A stretch of DNA of 64,000 bases from JAHTBL01 sp038532735 (lineage in GTDB: Bacteria > Pseudomonadota > Alphaproteobacteria > Rhodobacterales > Rhodobacteraceae), in NCBI GenBank assembly GCA_038532735.1, contig JBCBAC010000001.1:186001-250000 (forward strand), in the 5' to 3' direction. The translations under genes were made by a program, and so were the position numbers. Below are positions 53,303-63,423 of this stretch, in pieces. The first letter of the stretch is position 1. Every line of letters begins with the position of its first letter. The notes below the pieces were generated by a model. The model was given only the letters and a program-made list of their open reading frames with translations. It did not search any database and had not been told where the DNA came from.

Positions 53303-54168
53303 CCTTGCATGAAGTTCTGGACCTCTAGCAGGTCCGGAATGACATCCGCCGTGCCGTGGCGTGTCACCATAAGCGCCGCGGCGATGCTGGCCTGACCAAT
53401 CGCTTGCTCCATCGGCATGCCACGGTCGAGACCCGCCAGCCAAAATCCGGTGAACGTGTCGCCAGCGCCGGTCGAATCGACAGCTGTGACAGGGATTGCG
53501 TCGAAGGTTTGTTCTCCGGCAGCGCTGAGCCACCGGCACCCTTTTGCGCCAAGCGTCACGAGGATATCTGCTACGGGCAGATCAGCCAAGGTCGTGCCCA
53601 GACCAGCCTCCAATTGCTGCGCTTCAACTTCATTGAGGATGAGCAGATGCAGATGATCGAGCACGGCTTTCACGGCCTCCACCTCAAAGGGAGCGGCAGC
53701 GTAGCATATGCGCAGACCCATTTTCTTGGCGACCTCTACTGCAAAACGTTGACCATTGGTTTCATTCTGGAGAACGCAAAGATCGCCTGTCTGCGCTTCG
53801 GACAATGCGGCGGAAATCGACTGCTCTGAAATCTTGGCGTTCGCACCAGCATCAAGCAGGATCAGGTTTTCCCCCTGCGGATCGACGGCGATGATCGCGG
53901 TTCCGGTTTGCCGGTCCACCGTTGCGATATGCCGGGTATCGACGCCGTATTCCAACAAGCGATCCCGCGGCCATGTCCGATCTTTACCAACGGCTCCGAT
54001 ATGGCAAACACGCGCCGCTGCACGCGCTGCGGCGACCGACATATTGGCCCCTTTGCCGCCTAAACCTTCGGTCACACTGTCCGCCGCCAAAGTCTCCCCC
54101 GGTTGGGGGAGGTGCGGGACCTGGTAGACCAGATCGACGTTAATAGAACCGAGGTTATAGATCGTCAT
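53299..54168 (-). CDS. rbsK: Ribokinase / PfkB-family sugar kinase
   Basis: 289 residues. NLGSINVDLVYQVPHLPQPGET, GGKGANMSVAAAR and the catalytic GAGDTFTG near the C-terminus fit ribokinase. ATG overlaps the malic enzyme stop by 4 bases, and no ribose transporter or regulator is nearby. It could phosphorylate another sugar or nucleoside-derived ribose. Confidence 0.85.
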   Translation of the reverse strand: MTIYNLGSINVDLVYQVPHLPQPGETLAADSVTEGLGGKGANMSVAAARAAARVCHIGAVGKDRTWPRDRLLEYGVDTRHIATVDRQTGTAIIAVDPQGENLILLDAGANAKISEQSISAALSEAQTGDLCVLQNETNGQRFAVEVAKKMGLRICYAAAPFEVEAVKAVLDHLHLLILNEVEAQQLEAGLGTTLADLPVADILVTLGAKGCRWLSAAGEQTFDAIPVTAVDSTGAGDTFTGFWLAGLDRGMPMEQAIGQASIAAALMVTRHGTADVIPDLLEVQNFMQG

Positions 54169-56420
54169 TTGACGTTACACGCCGCGATAACAGCCATGTT
54201 CATAATATCATTCGTGGTCGAGACGGTGGAGCAGATCTGGATCGGGCGATCAACGCCGGTCAGAATTGGACCGATCACCGTTGCGCCCGCCATCTCTTGC
54301 ATCAACTTGACCGAGATCGACGCGGAGTGGCGTGCCGGGACAACCAGGACGTTCGCGGGACCCGACAGGCGCGAGAACGGATAGGCTTCGCGCGCCTGCG
54401 CATTCAGCGCAACGTCGACAGTCATCTCGCCCTCATACTCAAAATCGACCCCGCGTTCGTCGAGCACTTTGGGCGCCATGTGCATCTTCTCGGCCCGCTC
54501 AGACACCGGGTAGCCGAAGGTGGAAAAGCTGACAAACGCCACGCGCGGATCGAGGCCAAAGGTGCGCGCAACTTCGGCCCCGCGCTGGGCGATATTGGCG
54601 AGGTCAGTCTCATCCGGCCATTCATGCACAAGCGTGTCTGTGATCAGAACGATCCGCCCACGATGCAGGATTGCGGTAACGCCCACGACGTTATCGCCAA
54701 CGCTGACATCGAAAACGTGGTTCATCAACCCAAGCACGTGAGCAGACTTGCGGGTCGCTCCTGTTACCAACCCATCCGCATGGCCGTGAGCCAGCATCAA
54801 GGCCGAGAAGACATGCCGATCCCGAGCGGCAAGCCGATGAATATCGGTGCGGTCAAACCCTTTTCGGTTTAGCCGGTCATAGAGAAAGGTCTTGTAGGTA
54901 TCGAGATGCGGCGTGTTAGCGGCGTTAACCACGGTCAGCTCTCGGACAGCATCGCCAAGCCCAGCGCCATCAAGGCGCATGCGCACATCGTCCTCGCGCC
55001 CCACGACCAATGCTTTGCCCATGCCGGAGCGTTGATAGTTAACGGCGGCGCGCAGCACGCGTTCGTCATCGCCCTCAGCAAACACCATCGTCGCCTGTTT
55101 GGAGCGCGCCCGCGCGTTCAGCCCCCGTAGGATGGAAGCTGTAGGGTCCATCCGCGACTTCAGCGTCAGCTCATAATTGTCGATATCAACGATGGGGCGA
55201 CGCGCAGCCCCCGTTTCCATGCCCGCCTTCGCAACCGCAGGGGGGATCGTATAAATCAAGCGCGGATCGAACGGCGTTGGGATGATGTAATCGCGCCCGA
55301 AGGTTAGTTTGCGCCCATACGCCATTGCGACTTCGTCGGGCACATCTTCGCGGGCGAGCTCGGCCAAAGCCTGCGCACAAGCGATCTTCATTTCATCATT
55401 GATGGCGCGCGCATGAATGTCGAGCGCACCACGGAAGAGATAGGGGAACCCAAGGACGTTATTGACTTGATTGGGATAATCGGACCGACCCGTTGCCACG
55501 ATGGCATCGACACGCACCTCGTGCGCTTCTTCCGGCGTGATCTCTGGATCCGGGTTCGCCATTGCGAAGATGACCGGATTGTCAGCCATACTTGCGACCA
55601 TCTCTTTGGTCACGGCGCCTTTAGCGGACACGCCAAGAAACACATCTGCGTCTTTCATCGCCTCTTCCAAAGACCGCGCATCTGTGCGCGCGGCATGGCC
55701 CGATTTCCACTGGTTCATCCCCTCGGTCCGGCCTTGGTAGATGACGCCCTTGGTATCGCAGACGATGCAATTGTCATGCTTGGCACCCATCGCTTTAAGC
55801 AGCTCGATACAGGCGATGCCAGCAGCGCCAGCACCGTTCAGGACGATTTTGCAGTCTTTGATCTTCTTGCCGGTCAGATGCAGCGCGTTAATCAATCCAG
55901 CCGCGCAGATCACCGCGGTTCCATGCTGATCGTCATGGAACACAGGGATGTCCATTTCCTCTTTAAGGCGCTGCTCAATGATGAAACATTCCGGCGCCTT
56001 AATGTCCTCAAGGTTAATGCCGCCGAAAGTCGGGCCCATCAGTTTAACCGCCTGAATGAAGGCCTCAGGATCTTCTGTATCCAACTCAATATCGATGGAG
56101 TTCACATCAGCGAACCGCTTGAACAGGACCGACTTGCCTTCCATCACCGGCTTGGAGGCAAGCGCGCCCAGATTACCCAGCCCAAGCACAGCCGTGCCGT
56201 TTGAAACCACCGCCACAAGGTTGCCCTTGTTGGTGTAGTCGTAGGCGGTTTCAGGCGCTTCGGCGATCTCTTCACACGGCACGGCAACACCCGGGGAATA
56301 CGCCAGCGACAGGTCGCGCTGGGTGGTCATCGGAACCGTCGCGGTAACCTCGAACTTGCCCGGTGTCGGCTCCAGATGAAAAGCCAACGCGTCTTCGCGG
56401 GTGAATTTGGTGTTCGACAT
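54165..56420 (-). CDS. maeB: NADP-dependent malic enzyme with phosphotransacetylase-like domain
   Basis: 751 residues from ATG 56420 (SNTKFTRED). The longer frame to 56456 is less likely. The N-terminal half (about 1-430) is malic enzyme: YSPGVAVPCEEIA, VFHDDQHGTAVI, NGAGAAGIACIELLKAMG. The C-terminal half (about 430-751) is a phosphate acetyltransferase-like domain that usually regulates activity by acetyl-CoA. Converts malate to pyruvate for NADPH. Divergent from mutS. Confidence 0.94.
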   Translation of the reverse strand: MSNTKFTREDALAFHLEPTPGKFEVTATVPMTTQRDLSLAYSPGVAVPCEEIAEAPETAYDYTNKGNLVAVVSNGTAVLGLGNLGALASKPVMEGKSVLFKRFADVNSIDIELDTEDPEAFIQAVKLMGPTFGGINLEDIKAPECFIIEQRLKEEMDIPVFHDDQHGTAVICAAGLINALHLTGKKIKDCKIVLNGAGAAGIACIELLKAMGAKHDNCIVCDTKGVIYQGRTEGMNQWKSGHAARTDARSLEEAMKDADVFLGVSAKGAVTKEMVASMADNPVIFAMANPDPEITPEEAHEVRVDAIVATGRSDYPNQVNNVLGFPYLFRGALDIHARAINDEMKIACAQALAELAREDVPDEVAMAYGRKLTFGRDYIIPTPFDPRLIYTIPPAVAKAGMETGAARRPIVDIDNYELTLKSRMDPTASILRGLNARARSKQATMVFAEGDDERVLRAAVNYQRSGMGKALVVGREDDVRMRLDGAGLGDAVRELTVVNAANTPHLDTYKTFLYDRLNRKGFDRTDIHRLAARDRHVFSALMLAHGHADGLVTGATRKSAHVLGLMNHVFDVSVGDNVVGVTAILHRGRIVLITDTLVHEWPDETDLANIAQRGAEVARTFGLDPRVAFVSFSTFGYPVSERAEKMHMAPKVLDERGVDFEYEGEMTVDVALNAQAREAYPFSRLSGPANVLVVPARHSASISVKLMQEMAGATVIGPILTGVDRPIQICSTVSTTNDIMNMAVIAACNVK

Positions 56421-56568
56421 ATGCGGGCGGTCCTCTCGATGAAAAGTGAGCGGCACTATTCCTCATTTGCGGTGTGAACGGAACCGAAGAATTCACCCGC
56501 GCCAAGGCCTTCCATCCGGGCAGGTGCTTGAGTAGTCTGACGCGGCAAACACCAAAGGGGGCAATCGG

Positions 56569-59199
56569 GTGAACGCGGCGATCACGCCCATGATGGCGCA
56601 ATTTCTTGAGATCAAGGCGGAGTATCCCGACGCGTTGCTGTTCTACCGAATGGGCGACTTTTACGAGTTGTTCTTTGACGATGCTGTTGCTGCCGCCGAA
56701 GCGCTCGATATCGCGCTGACCAAACGCGGAAAGCACCTGGGTGAAGACATTCCGATGTGCGGCGTTCCAGTGCATGCCGCCGAAAGCTATCTTCTGACCT
56801 TGATCCGCAAGCAGTTTCGCGTCGCCGTATGCGAGCAGTTGGAGAGTCCTGCGGAGGCAAAGAAACGCGGCTCCAAATCTGTGGTGAAGCGCGGTGTCGT
56901 GCGGTTGGTCACGCCTGGCACGTTGACCGAAGAGAGCCTATTGGAGGCGCGACGGCACAACTTCCTCGCCAGCTTTGCGGAAGTGCGCGACAAGGGGGCG
57001 GTCGCCTGGGTCGATATCTCCACTGGGTCGCTCCATGTCATTCCCTGCCCACGTCCGAAACTGGGGTTTGAACTTGCGCGGATTGCGCCTCGCGAAGTTC
57101 TTGTGTCTGAGACGCTTGAGGCGGATTTGGCTGAAATGGTCTCTGATTCAGGCGCATATCTGACAGGCCTTGCGCGCGGCTCTTTTGATAGCACCGCCGC
57201 GGAGGCGCGGCTCTCTGCCGTGTTTGGCGTCGCCGGTTTGGACGGGTTTGGTCAGTTTGAACGGCCAGAGCTCGCGGCCCTTCTGGCCCTCGTCGACTAC
57301 CTTGATCTGACGCAGAAGGGGAATATCCCACTGCTGCGCCCGCCTGTGAAGGAAGCGCTGGGCGGGACAATGCAGATTGATCCCGCGACACGTCGCAATC
57401 TGGAACTGACCGTAAGCCTGTCGGGTGGGCGTGACGGATCACTGATTGCTGCGATTGACCGGACAGTGACTGCGGCGGGGGGACGCCTGCTGGAACAACG
57501 CTTGTCTGCCCCGTCTTGTGATTTGACCGTGATCACCGAGCGCCACGATGCGCTTGATTATGCTGTGTTGGAAAGCCGGTTTCGGTCAGACATCAGGGAT
57601 GCGCTTCGGAAAGTTCCGGACCTCGATCGTGCATTGTCTCGCCTGTCACTGGATCGCGGAGGTCCGCGTGATCTGGCAGCGATCCGCAACGGCCTCGCTG
57701 CGGCGGAAGCTTTTGCTGCGCCTAATGATTTACCAAAGCCGTTGGCCCATGCGTTTGAAGCGCTCAAGGGGCATTCCGACCTGATCACCCTTTTAAACGA
57801 TGCCCTTATTGCGGAGCCTCCACTTCTTGCGCGAGACGGCGGCTTCATTGCGCCGAGCTATGACAGTGAGCTGGACGAAGCGCGGTTGTTGCGCGATGAG
57901 GGACGCGGTGTCGTTGCGGGGCTGCAAAAGACCTATGCAGAGCAGGCCGAAGTCCCGTCTTTGAAGATCAAGCACAACAATGTGCTGGGTTATTTTATCG
58001 AAACGACTGCGACGCATGCGGAAAAGATGCTCTCTGCACCGCTGAGCGAGACCTTCATCCATCGTCAGACGACGGCAAATCAGGTGCGCTTTACAACAGT
58101 GGAGCTATCGGAGCTTGAAACAAAGATCCTCAATGCTGGCAGTCGTGCTCTTGAGATCGAAAAGCGTCTCTATGAAAGCCTAAAAGGCGCAATTTTGAAG
58201 AATGCCTCTGCAATTGGCGCGACCTCGAAAGCGTTGGCGGAAATTGATTTGACCGCAGCTTTGGCCGATCTGGCGGTCGATGACGGATGGACACGGCCAG
58301 TCATAGATACGTCCCGCCGGTTTATGGTGGAGGACGGACGCCACCCGGTTGTTGAACAAGCACTGCGCAAACAAAATGGCGCGCCATTTGTGGCCAATAG
58401 CTGCGTTCTTGGTGAGGATGATCCGCGCATTTGGTTGCTGACAGGCCCGAATATGGCCGGTAAATCGACCTTCCTGCGGCAGAATGCGATTATCGCACTA
58501 TTAGCGCAGATGGGCGCGTTTGTCCCCGCACGGAATGCGCATATCGGGCTGGTCTCGCAACTCTTCTCGCGCGTGGGCGCGTCTGACGATCTAGCGCGTG
58601 GGCGCTCCACCTTCATGGTGGAGATGGTCGAAACCGCCGCGATTCTGAACCAGGCCGACAGCCGCGCGCTTGTGATTCTCGATGAAATCGGACGTGGAAC
58701 AGCGACCTATGATGGTCTGTCCATCGCGTGGGCGACGCTTGAGCATTTGCACGACGAAAACACATGCCGCGCGCTTTTTGCAACGCATTATCATGAGCTT
58801 ACCGCCCTCTCATCCCGAATGAACAGCGTCGACAACGCGACCGTCACCGTCAAGGAATGGGACGGTGAAGTCATCTTTCTGCATGAGGTTAAGCGCGGCG
58901 CGGCGGACCGATCCTACGGCGTGCAAGTCGCCCGGCTTGCAGGATTGCCCGCAAAGGTCGTGAACCGTGCCAAAACGATTCTGGCAGAGCTTGAAAGCGG
59001 CGAAGGCAGCGGCGGCGCAAAAGTCGCCACCCTAATTGACGACCTTCCCCTTTTCGCGGCGACGCCAGAAGCGCCCGTCGCCATATCGGGCCCGTCGGAG
59101 GTGGATGCGCGTCTTGATGACATCGTGCCTGACGAGCTGACACCAAAAGACGCACTTAATTTGATCTATGAGCTGAAGGCGCTTTCGAAGAAGGCTTAA
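56569..59199 (+). CDS. mutS: DNA mismatch repair protein MutS
   Basis: 876 residues from GTG 56569 with an AAAGGGGGC ribosome site. Mismatch-binding FYRMGDFYELF at the N-terminus, Walker A GPNMAGKST at 626-634, and DEIGRGTATYDGLS. Recognises replication errors with MutL. It ends 4 bases into the convergent grpE. Confidence 0.97.
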   Translation: MNAAITPMMAQFLEIKAEYPDALLFYRMGDFYELFFDDAVAAAEALDIALTKRGKHLGEDIPMCGVPVHAAESYLLTLIRKQFRVAVCEQLESPAEAKKRGSKSVVKRGVVRLVTPGTLTEESLLEARRHNFLASFAEVRDKGAVAWVDISTGSLHVIPCPRPKLGFELARIAPREVLVSETLEADLAEMVSDSGAYLTGLARGSFDSTAAEARLSAVFGVAGLDGFGQFERPELAALLALVDYLDLTQKGNIPLLRPPVKEALGGTMQIDPATRRNLELTVSLSGGRDGSLIAAIDRTVTAAGGRLLEQRLSAPSCDLTVITERHDALDYAVLESRFRSDIRDALRKVPDLDRALSRLSLDRGGPRDLAAIRNGLAAAEAFAAPNDLPKPLAHAFEALKGHSDLITLLNDALIAEPPLLARDGGFIAPSYDSELDEARLLRDEGRGVVAGLQKTYAEQAEVPSLKIKHNNVLGYFIETTATHAEKMLSAPLSETFIHRQTTANQVRFTTVELSELETKILNAGSRALEIEKRLYESLKGAILKNASAIGATSKALAEIDLTAALADLAVDDGWTRPVIDTSRRFMVEDGRHPVVEQALRKQNGAPFVANSCVLGEDDPRIWLLTGPNMAGKSTFLRQNAIIALLAQMGAFVPARNAHIGLVSQLFSRVGASDDLARGRSTFMVEMVETAAILNQADSRALVILDEIGRGTATYDGLSIAWATLEHLHDENTCRALFATHYHELTALSSRMNSVDNATVTVKEWDGEVIFLHEVKRGAADRSYGVQVARLAGLPAKVVNRAKTILAELESGEGSGGAKVATLIDDLPLFAATPEAPVAISGPSEVDARLDDIVPDELTPKDALNLIYELKALSKKA

Positions 59200-59759
59200 C
59201 CGGGCGTGGAGGACACGCCGACCTGCGCAGGACGCAGCAAGCGGTCGTGCAGCATGAACCCTTCCGCTGCGACCTGAATGATGTCGCCCGCCTTGGTATC
59301 CGGCACGGGCGCCTCAAACATCGCCTGATGCAGCTGCGGGTCAAATTTATCGCCGACTTGCGGTGAGATAGGCTCGATCCCGTGCTTTTTGAATGTGTTC
59401 AAAAGTTCGCGCATCGTCAGCTCAACCCCTTCAATCAGCGCGGCGGATACCTCTTTCTGCTCGTCCGTCGCAGCCTCAACAGCGCGCTTCATATTGTCGT
59501 AAACAGGCAGCAGATCGCGCGCGAGTTTGGAGCCTCCGTATTGCTCCGCCTCGCGACGGTCCCGGTCAGAGCGTTTGCGGGCATTCTCCGCATCAGCAAG
59601 GGCGCGCATGAAACGGTCGCGAAACTCATCGCGCTCGGCTTTGAGCGCGTCCAGCTCAAGCGCTTCATCATCATATTCCATAGCGTCTTCGGCAAATTCC
59701 TCTGCCTCGGCCATGTCCACATCGTCCAGAAAATCGTCTTCTTTCTTCGCGTCTGCCAT
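59196..59759 (-). CDS. grpE: DnaK nucleotide exchange factor
   Basis: 187 residues. An acidic N-terminus is followed by a long helix with ADAENARKRSDRDRREAEQYG and a C-terminal beta domain (EPISPQVGDKFDPQLHQAM, DRLLRPAQVGVS). Opens DnaK to release ADP. It lies 13 bases after hrcA, the usual alphaproteobacterial order. Confidence 0.95.
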   Translation of the reverse strand: MADAKKEDDFLDDVDMAEAEEFAEDAMEYDDEALELDALKAERDEFRDRFMRALADAENARKRSDRDRREAEQYGGSKLARDLLPVYDNMKRAVEAATDEQKEVSAALIEGVELTMRELLNTFKKHGIEPISPQVGDKFDPQLHQAMFEAPVPDTKAGDIIQVAAEGFMLHDRLLRPAQVGVSSTPG

Positions 59760-59772
59760 CTGCTACTTCTTT

Positions 59773-60840
59773 CTAGCCCCGGTCCGAGATTAATTTCCCG
59801 ACCAACTGCGCGGTGTAATCGACGATTGGCACGATCCGTCCGTAATTCAGACGTGTGGGGCCAATGACGCCGACGGCACCAATGATCTTACGGTCCGCGT
59901 TCATATAGGGAGACACCACCAAAGAGGAACCCGAAAGTGAAAAAAGCTTGTTCTCTGAGCCGATAAAAATGCGCACACCGTCGCCTTCATCAGTCAGTTC
60001 AAGAAATTCCGCGATATCCCGCTTGCGTTCGAGGTCATCAAAGAGCGTTTTAATGAGATCGAGGTCCGCGGCCTCCCCTTCTGTGTTCAACAGATTCGCG
60101 CGGCCCCGCACGATCAGACGCTCATGCGGATCGCCCTCGTTCTCCCAAACGGCAAGGCCGCTTTCGACCAAGTCCTGGGCAAGTTTGTCGATCTGCTGAC
60201 GCTTATCGGAGATGTCTTTTGTCATCGTCCGTCGCAACTCCGTCAGGGTTTTACCTTCCGCGAGTGCATTCAGGAAATTTGCAGCCTCCCGCATGGACGA
60301 CGGCGTTTGGCCAAGCGGAGGCGTGAAAACGCGATTCTCGACATGGCCATCGGCAAAGACCAGCACAACGAGGGCGCGGTCAGGGCCGAGAGACACAAAC
60401 TCAATATGCTTGATAGGCGCCTCGTGTTTCGGCGTCAGAACGAGACTTGCCCCTTGAGTGATCCCGGAGAGGGCCGACCCCAAGCGATCAAGCATGCCAG
60501 AAACGTCAGATTCGTTTGAATTCAGTGTCCGTTCAATCTTGTCACGGTCTTCGTTTTGCAGATCGCCGACTTCGAGGATGCCGTCGACAAACATGCGTAG
60601 GCCCAACTGCGTCGGCACCCGCCCGGCAGAGATATGGGGGCTATCGAGGAGCCCAAGATACTCAAGGTCCTGCATCACATTTCGGATTGTGGCCGCACTG
60701 ACCTGTTCCGACATGGTGCGCGTCAGTGTTCGAGACCCGACTGGGTCACCGCTATCCAGATACCCTTCGACCACGCGGCGGAACACTTCACGCGAGCGGT
60801 CATTCATCTGATCGAGGATTTTCGGTTCGTCCGACATCAT
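59773..60840 (-). CDS. hrcA: Heat-inducible transcription repressor
   Basis: 355 residues from tandem ATGs 60840/60837 with a CAGGAACG ribosome site. The N-terminal winged helix includes YLDSGDPVGSRTL and SAATIRNVMQDLE. Normally represses groESL through CIRCE inverted repeats with GroEL as its sensor. No CIRCE sequence is seen upstream of this gene or dnaK in the window, so its target is probably elsewhere. Divergent from rph. Confidence 0.95.
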   Translation of the reverse strand: MMSDEPKILDQMNDRSREVFRRVVEGYLDSGDPVGSRTLTRTMSEQVSAATIRNVMQDLEYLGLLDSPHISAGRVPTQLGLRMFVDGILEVGDLQNEDRDKIERTLNSNESDVSGMLDRLGSALSGITQGASLVLTPKHEAPIKHIEFVSLGPDRALVVLVFADGHVENRVFTPPLGQTPSSMREAANFLNALAEGKTLTELRRTMTKDISDKRQQIDKLAQDLVESGLAVWENEGDPHERLIVRGRANLLNTEGEAADLDLIKTLFDDLERKRDIAEFLELTDEGDGVRIFIGSENKLFSLSGSSLVVSPYMNADRKIIGAVGVIGPTRLNYGRIVPIVDYTAQLVGKLISDRG

Positions 60841-60952
60841 CGTTCCTGCAAGGGCTCTACTCTTTAAATCCGTCTCACGGACATCGTCAATCGGGGTTGC
60901 GCTCTGCCTTCAGAGATAGGTATCCCACAGGCAAACATCAAAGGATGATCTT

Positions 60953-61666
60953 ATGAGACCTTCGGGCAGAGCGCTGGACGAAATGCGCGCAATTTCAATC
61001 AAAACAGACGTGACCCGGCATGCAGAAGGCTCGTGCCTGATTAAATGCGGCGACACCCATGTGCTGTGCACTGCATCGGTCGATGAACGCGTGCCGCCGT
61101 TCTTAAAAAACAGCGGTCTGGGTTGGGTGACAGCAGAATATGGCATGCTGCCACGCGCCACGCATACCCGGATGCGGCGCGAAGCGAAGAACGGCCAATC
61201 GGGGCGTACGCAGGAAATTCAGCGGCTGATCGGGCGCAGCTTGCGGGCTGGTGTCGATCGCGTTGCGATGGGCGAGCGTCAGATTGTCGTGGATTGCGAT
61301 GTGATTCAGGCCGATGGCGGCACGCGCTGTGCGTCAATCACCGGTGGATGGGTTGCTCTGCGGATGGCTGTGAATAAGCTGATGAAAGCAGGCGACATCA
61401 TCACCGATCCTCTGGTCGATCACATCGCGGCGGTGAGCTGCGGGATCTACGCGGGTCAGCCCGTGCTTGATCTGGACTACCCTGAGGATAGCGAAGCGGG
61501 TGTTGATGGAAACTTCATCATGACGGGCTCAGGCCAGATGGTTGAAGTGCAAATGTCGGCCGAAGGCGCCACGTTCAGCCGCGCCCAGATGGATCAACTT
61601 GTTGATCTTGCTGAAAAAGGTGTGAGCGAGTTGATCGCCGCACAGAAAGCAGCGGTTGGTGCGTAA
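60953..61666 (+). CDS. rph: Ribonuclease PH
   Basis: 237 residues. ATG 60953 with an AAAGGATG ribosome site. Phosphorolytic 3' exonuclease trimming tRNA ends. RPSGRALDEMR at the start, TASVDERVPPFLKNSGLGWVTAEYGMLP and SGQMVEVQMSAEGATFSRAQM are the family markers. First gene of rph-rdgB-hemW. Confidence 0.96.
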   Translation: MRPSGRALDEMRAISIKTDVTRHAEGSCLIKCGDTHVLCTASVDERVPPFLKNSGLGWVTAEYGMLPRATHTRMRREAKNGQSGRTQEIQRLIGRSLRAGVDRVAMGERQIVVDCDVIQADGGTRCASITGGWVALRMAVNKLMKAGDIITDPLVDHIAAVSCGIYAGQPVLDLDYPEDSEAGVDGNFIMTGSGQMVEVQMSAEGATFSRAQMDQLVDLAEKGVSELIAAQKAAVGA

Positions 61667-62270
61667 GTTTACTGAAAATAAACTGGTGATCGCCTCTCAC
61701 AACGCAGGCAAGGTGCGCGAGATTGGCGCGCTTTTGGAGCCTTTTGGTGTAGAAGTCGTCTCTGCTGGCGCGCTCGGGTTTGAGGAGCCGGAAGAGACCG
61801 AAGACAATTTCATCGGTAACGCCCGGATCAAGGCGCATTTCGCAGCCAAGGAAAGCGGGCTACCGGCGCTTTCCGACGACAGCGGGATTTCTGTAGATGC
61901 CCTTGGCGGCGCACCGGGTGTTTATACGGCTGATTGGGCCGAAACACCCAACGGTCGCGACTTCCCCATGGCGATGGAAAAGGTTTGGACGCAGCTTGAA
62001 AAGATCAGCGCACCCACGCCGCGATCTGCGCAGTTCAATTGCACGCTCTGTCTAGCTTGGCCCGATGGCCATGACGAGGTTTTCGAGGGGATCGTGCGCG
62101 GCCAAGTGATTTGGCCCATGCGCGGGGAGCACGGCTTTGGCTTTGACCCGGTTTTTCTGCCTGACGGTGAAACAGAAACCTTTGGCGAGATGGACCCGGC
62201 AAAAAAACACGCCATGAGCCACCGCGCCGACGCCTTCGCAAAGCTGGTCGCAGGCTGTTTTGGCGATTGA
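61659..62270 (+). CDS. rdgB: XTP/dITP pyrophosphatase
   Basis: 203 residues from GTG 61659, overlapping rph by 8 bases. A TTG three bases earlier is also open. LVIASHNAGKVREIGALL and LSDDSGISVDALGGAPGVYTA are HAM1 signatures. Cleans inosine and xanthosine triphosphates. GFGFDPVFLP and KHAMSHRADAF close the active site. Confidence 0.94.
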   Translation: MRKFTENKLVIASHNAGKVREIGALLEPFGVEVVSAGALGFEEPEETEDNFIGNARIKAHFAAKESGLPALSDDSGISVDALGGAPGVYTADWAETPNGRDFPMAMEKVWTQLEKISAPTPRSAQFNCTLCLAWPDGHDEVFEGIVRGQVIWPMRGEHGFGFDPVFLPDGETETFGEMDPAKKHAMSHRADAFAKLVAGCFGD

Positions 62271-63423
62271 GGATTGGCAGAACGGGGGCTTTGGCCTCTA
62301 TCTGCACTGGCCGTTCTGTCAGGCGAAATGCCCCTATTGCGACTTCAATTCTCACGTCTCGAATGATGTCGATCAGCGTCGCTGGCTGAAAGCCTTTCAA
62401 TCCGAGATTGCGCGATATGGCGATCTTACCGAAGGACGCGTGTTGAACACGATCTTCTTTGGCGGCGGCACGCCCAGTCTGATGCACCCTGATACCGTCG
62501 CTGGCATTCTCGAGACGGCGCGCGATACGTGGACCTTCGCCAACGATATCGAAATTTCGCTTGAGGCGAATCCGACCTCCATCGAGGCGGACAAGTTCAA
62601 GGCCTTTCGGGATGCTGGCATCAATCGGGTGTCCATGGGAATGCAAGCGCTGAACGATGCTGACCTCAAACGTCTGGGGCGGCTTCATTCCGTCGACGAC
62701 GGAAAGCGCGCTTTCGAGATTGCCCGCAACAGTTTTGATCGCGTCAGCTTTGATTTGATCTATGCACGCCAGGACCAAACTCTTTCTGCCTGGGAGGCCG
62801 AGCTGAGTGAGGCTCTGTCAATGGCTGTCGATCATCTGTCGCTCTATCAGTTGACGATCGAACAAGGCACTGCGTTTGGCGCACGATACGATCGCGGTTT
62901 GCTGCGTGGGTTGCCTGACGCTGACACTTCGGCCGATATGTATGAGCTGACGCAAACGCTTTGTAACGATCATGGCTTTCCAGGCTATGAAGTCTCTAAC
63001 CATGCCAAAAATGGTGCAATTTCCAAGCACAACATGATTTACTGGACCTATGGCGATTACATCGGGATCGGCCCTGGCGCGCATGGGCGTGTTACTGTTC
63101 ATGGTGAAAAAATCGCAACGACAACGCCGTTGATGCCCGCTGCTTGGTTAGAGCAAGTGGAGACGCAGGGCTCTGGCGATGCTTGGCAGCAACCGGTGCT
63201 CGACGCCGATCAGGATGTCGAAAAGCTCCTGATGGGGCTGCGCGTCAATCAGGGTGTTGATATGACGAGGTTAGAGAAACTTCCGAAGAATCCACGATTC
63301 TTCAATAATATCAATTATTTAGAAGAATTATGCCTTGTCGAGACTGACTGCGGCACACTGCGCGTCACAGAGCAAGGCCGCCCCGTTCTAAATGCTATAT
63401 TGCGCGAATTGCTGATTGATTAG
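62260..63423 (+). CDS. hemW: Radical SAM haem chaperone
   Basis: 387 residues from TTG 62260, overlapping rdgB by 11 bases. No ATG or GTG precedes the conserved FGLYLHWPFC. The radical SAM cysteines are C20, C24 and C27 (FCQAKCPYC). FFGGGTPSLM and GYEVSNHAK follow. A haem-transfer protein often misnamed coproporphyrinogen dehydrogenase. It lacks the extra cysteine pattern of HemN. Confidence 0.92.
   Translation: MAIEDWQNGGFGLYLHWPFCQAKCPYCDFNSHVSNDVDQRRWLKAFQSEIARYGDLTEGRVLNTIFFGGGTPSLMHPDTVAGILETARDTWTFANDIEISLEANPTSIEADKFKAFRDAGINRVSMGMQALNDADLKRLGRLHSVDDGKRAFEIARNSFDRVSFDLIYARQDQTLSAWEAELSEALSMAVDHLSLYQLTIEQGTAFGARYDRGLLRGLPDADTSADMYELTQTLCNDHGFPGYEVSNHAKNGAISKHNMIYWTYGDYIGIGPGAHGRVTVHGEKIATTTPLMPAAWLEQVETQGSGDAWQQPVLDADQDVEKLLMGLRVNQGVDMTRLEKLPKNPRFFNNINYLEELCLVETDCGTLRVTEQGRPVLNAILRELLID

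Noticed and set aside
60841..60952. CIRCE operator between hrcA and rph
   Set aside because: I read the gap and the dnaK leader and found no TTAGCACTC-N9-GAGTGCTAA repeat.
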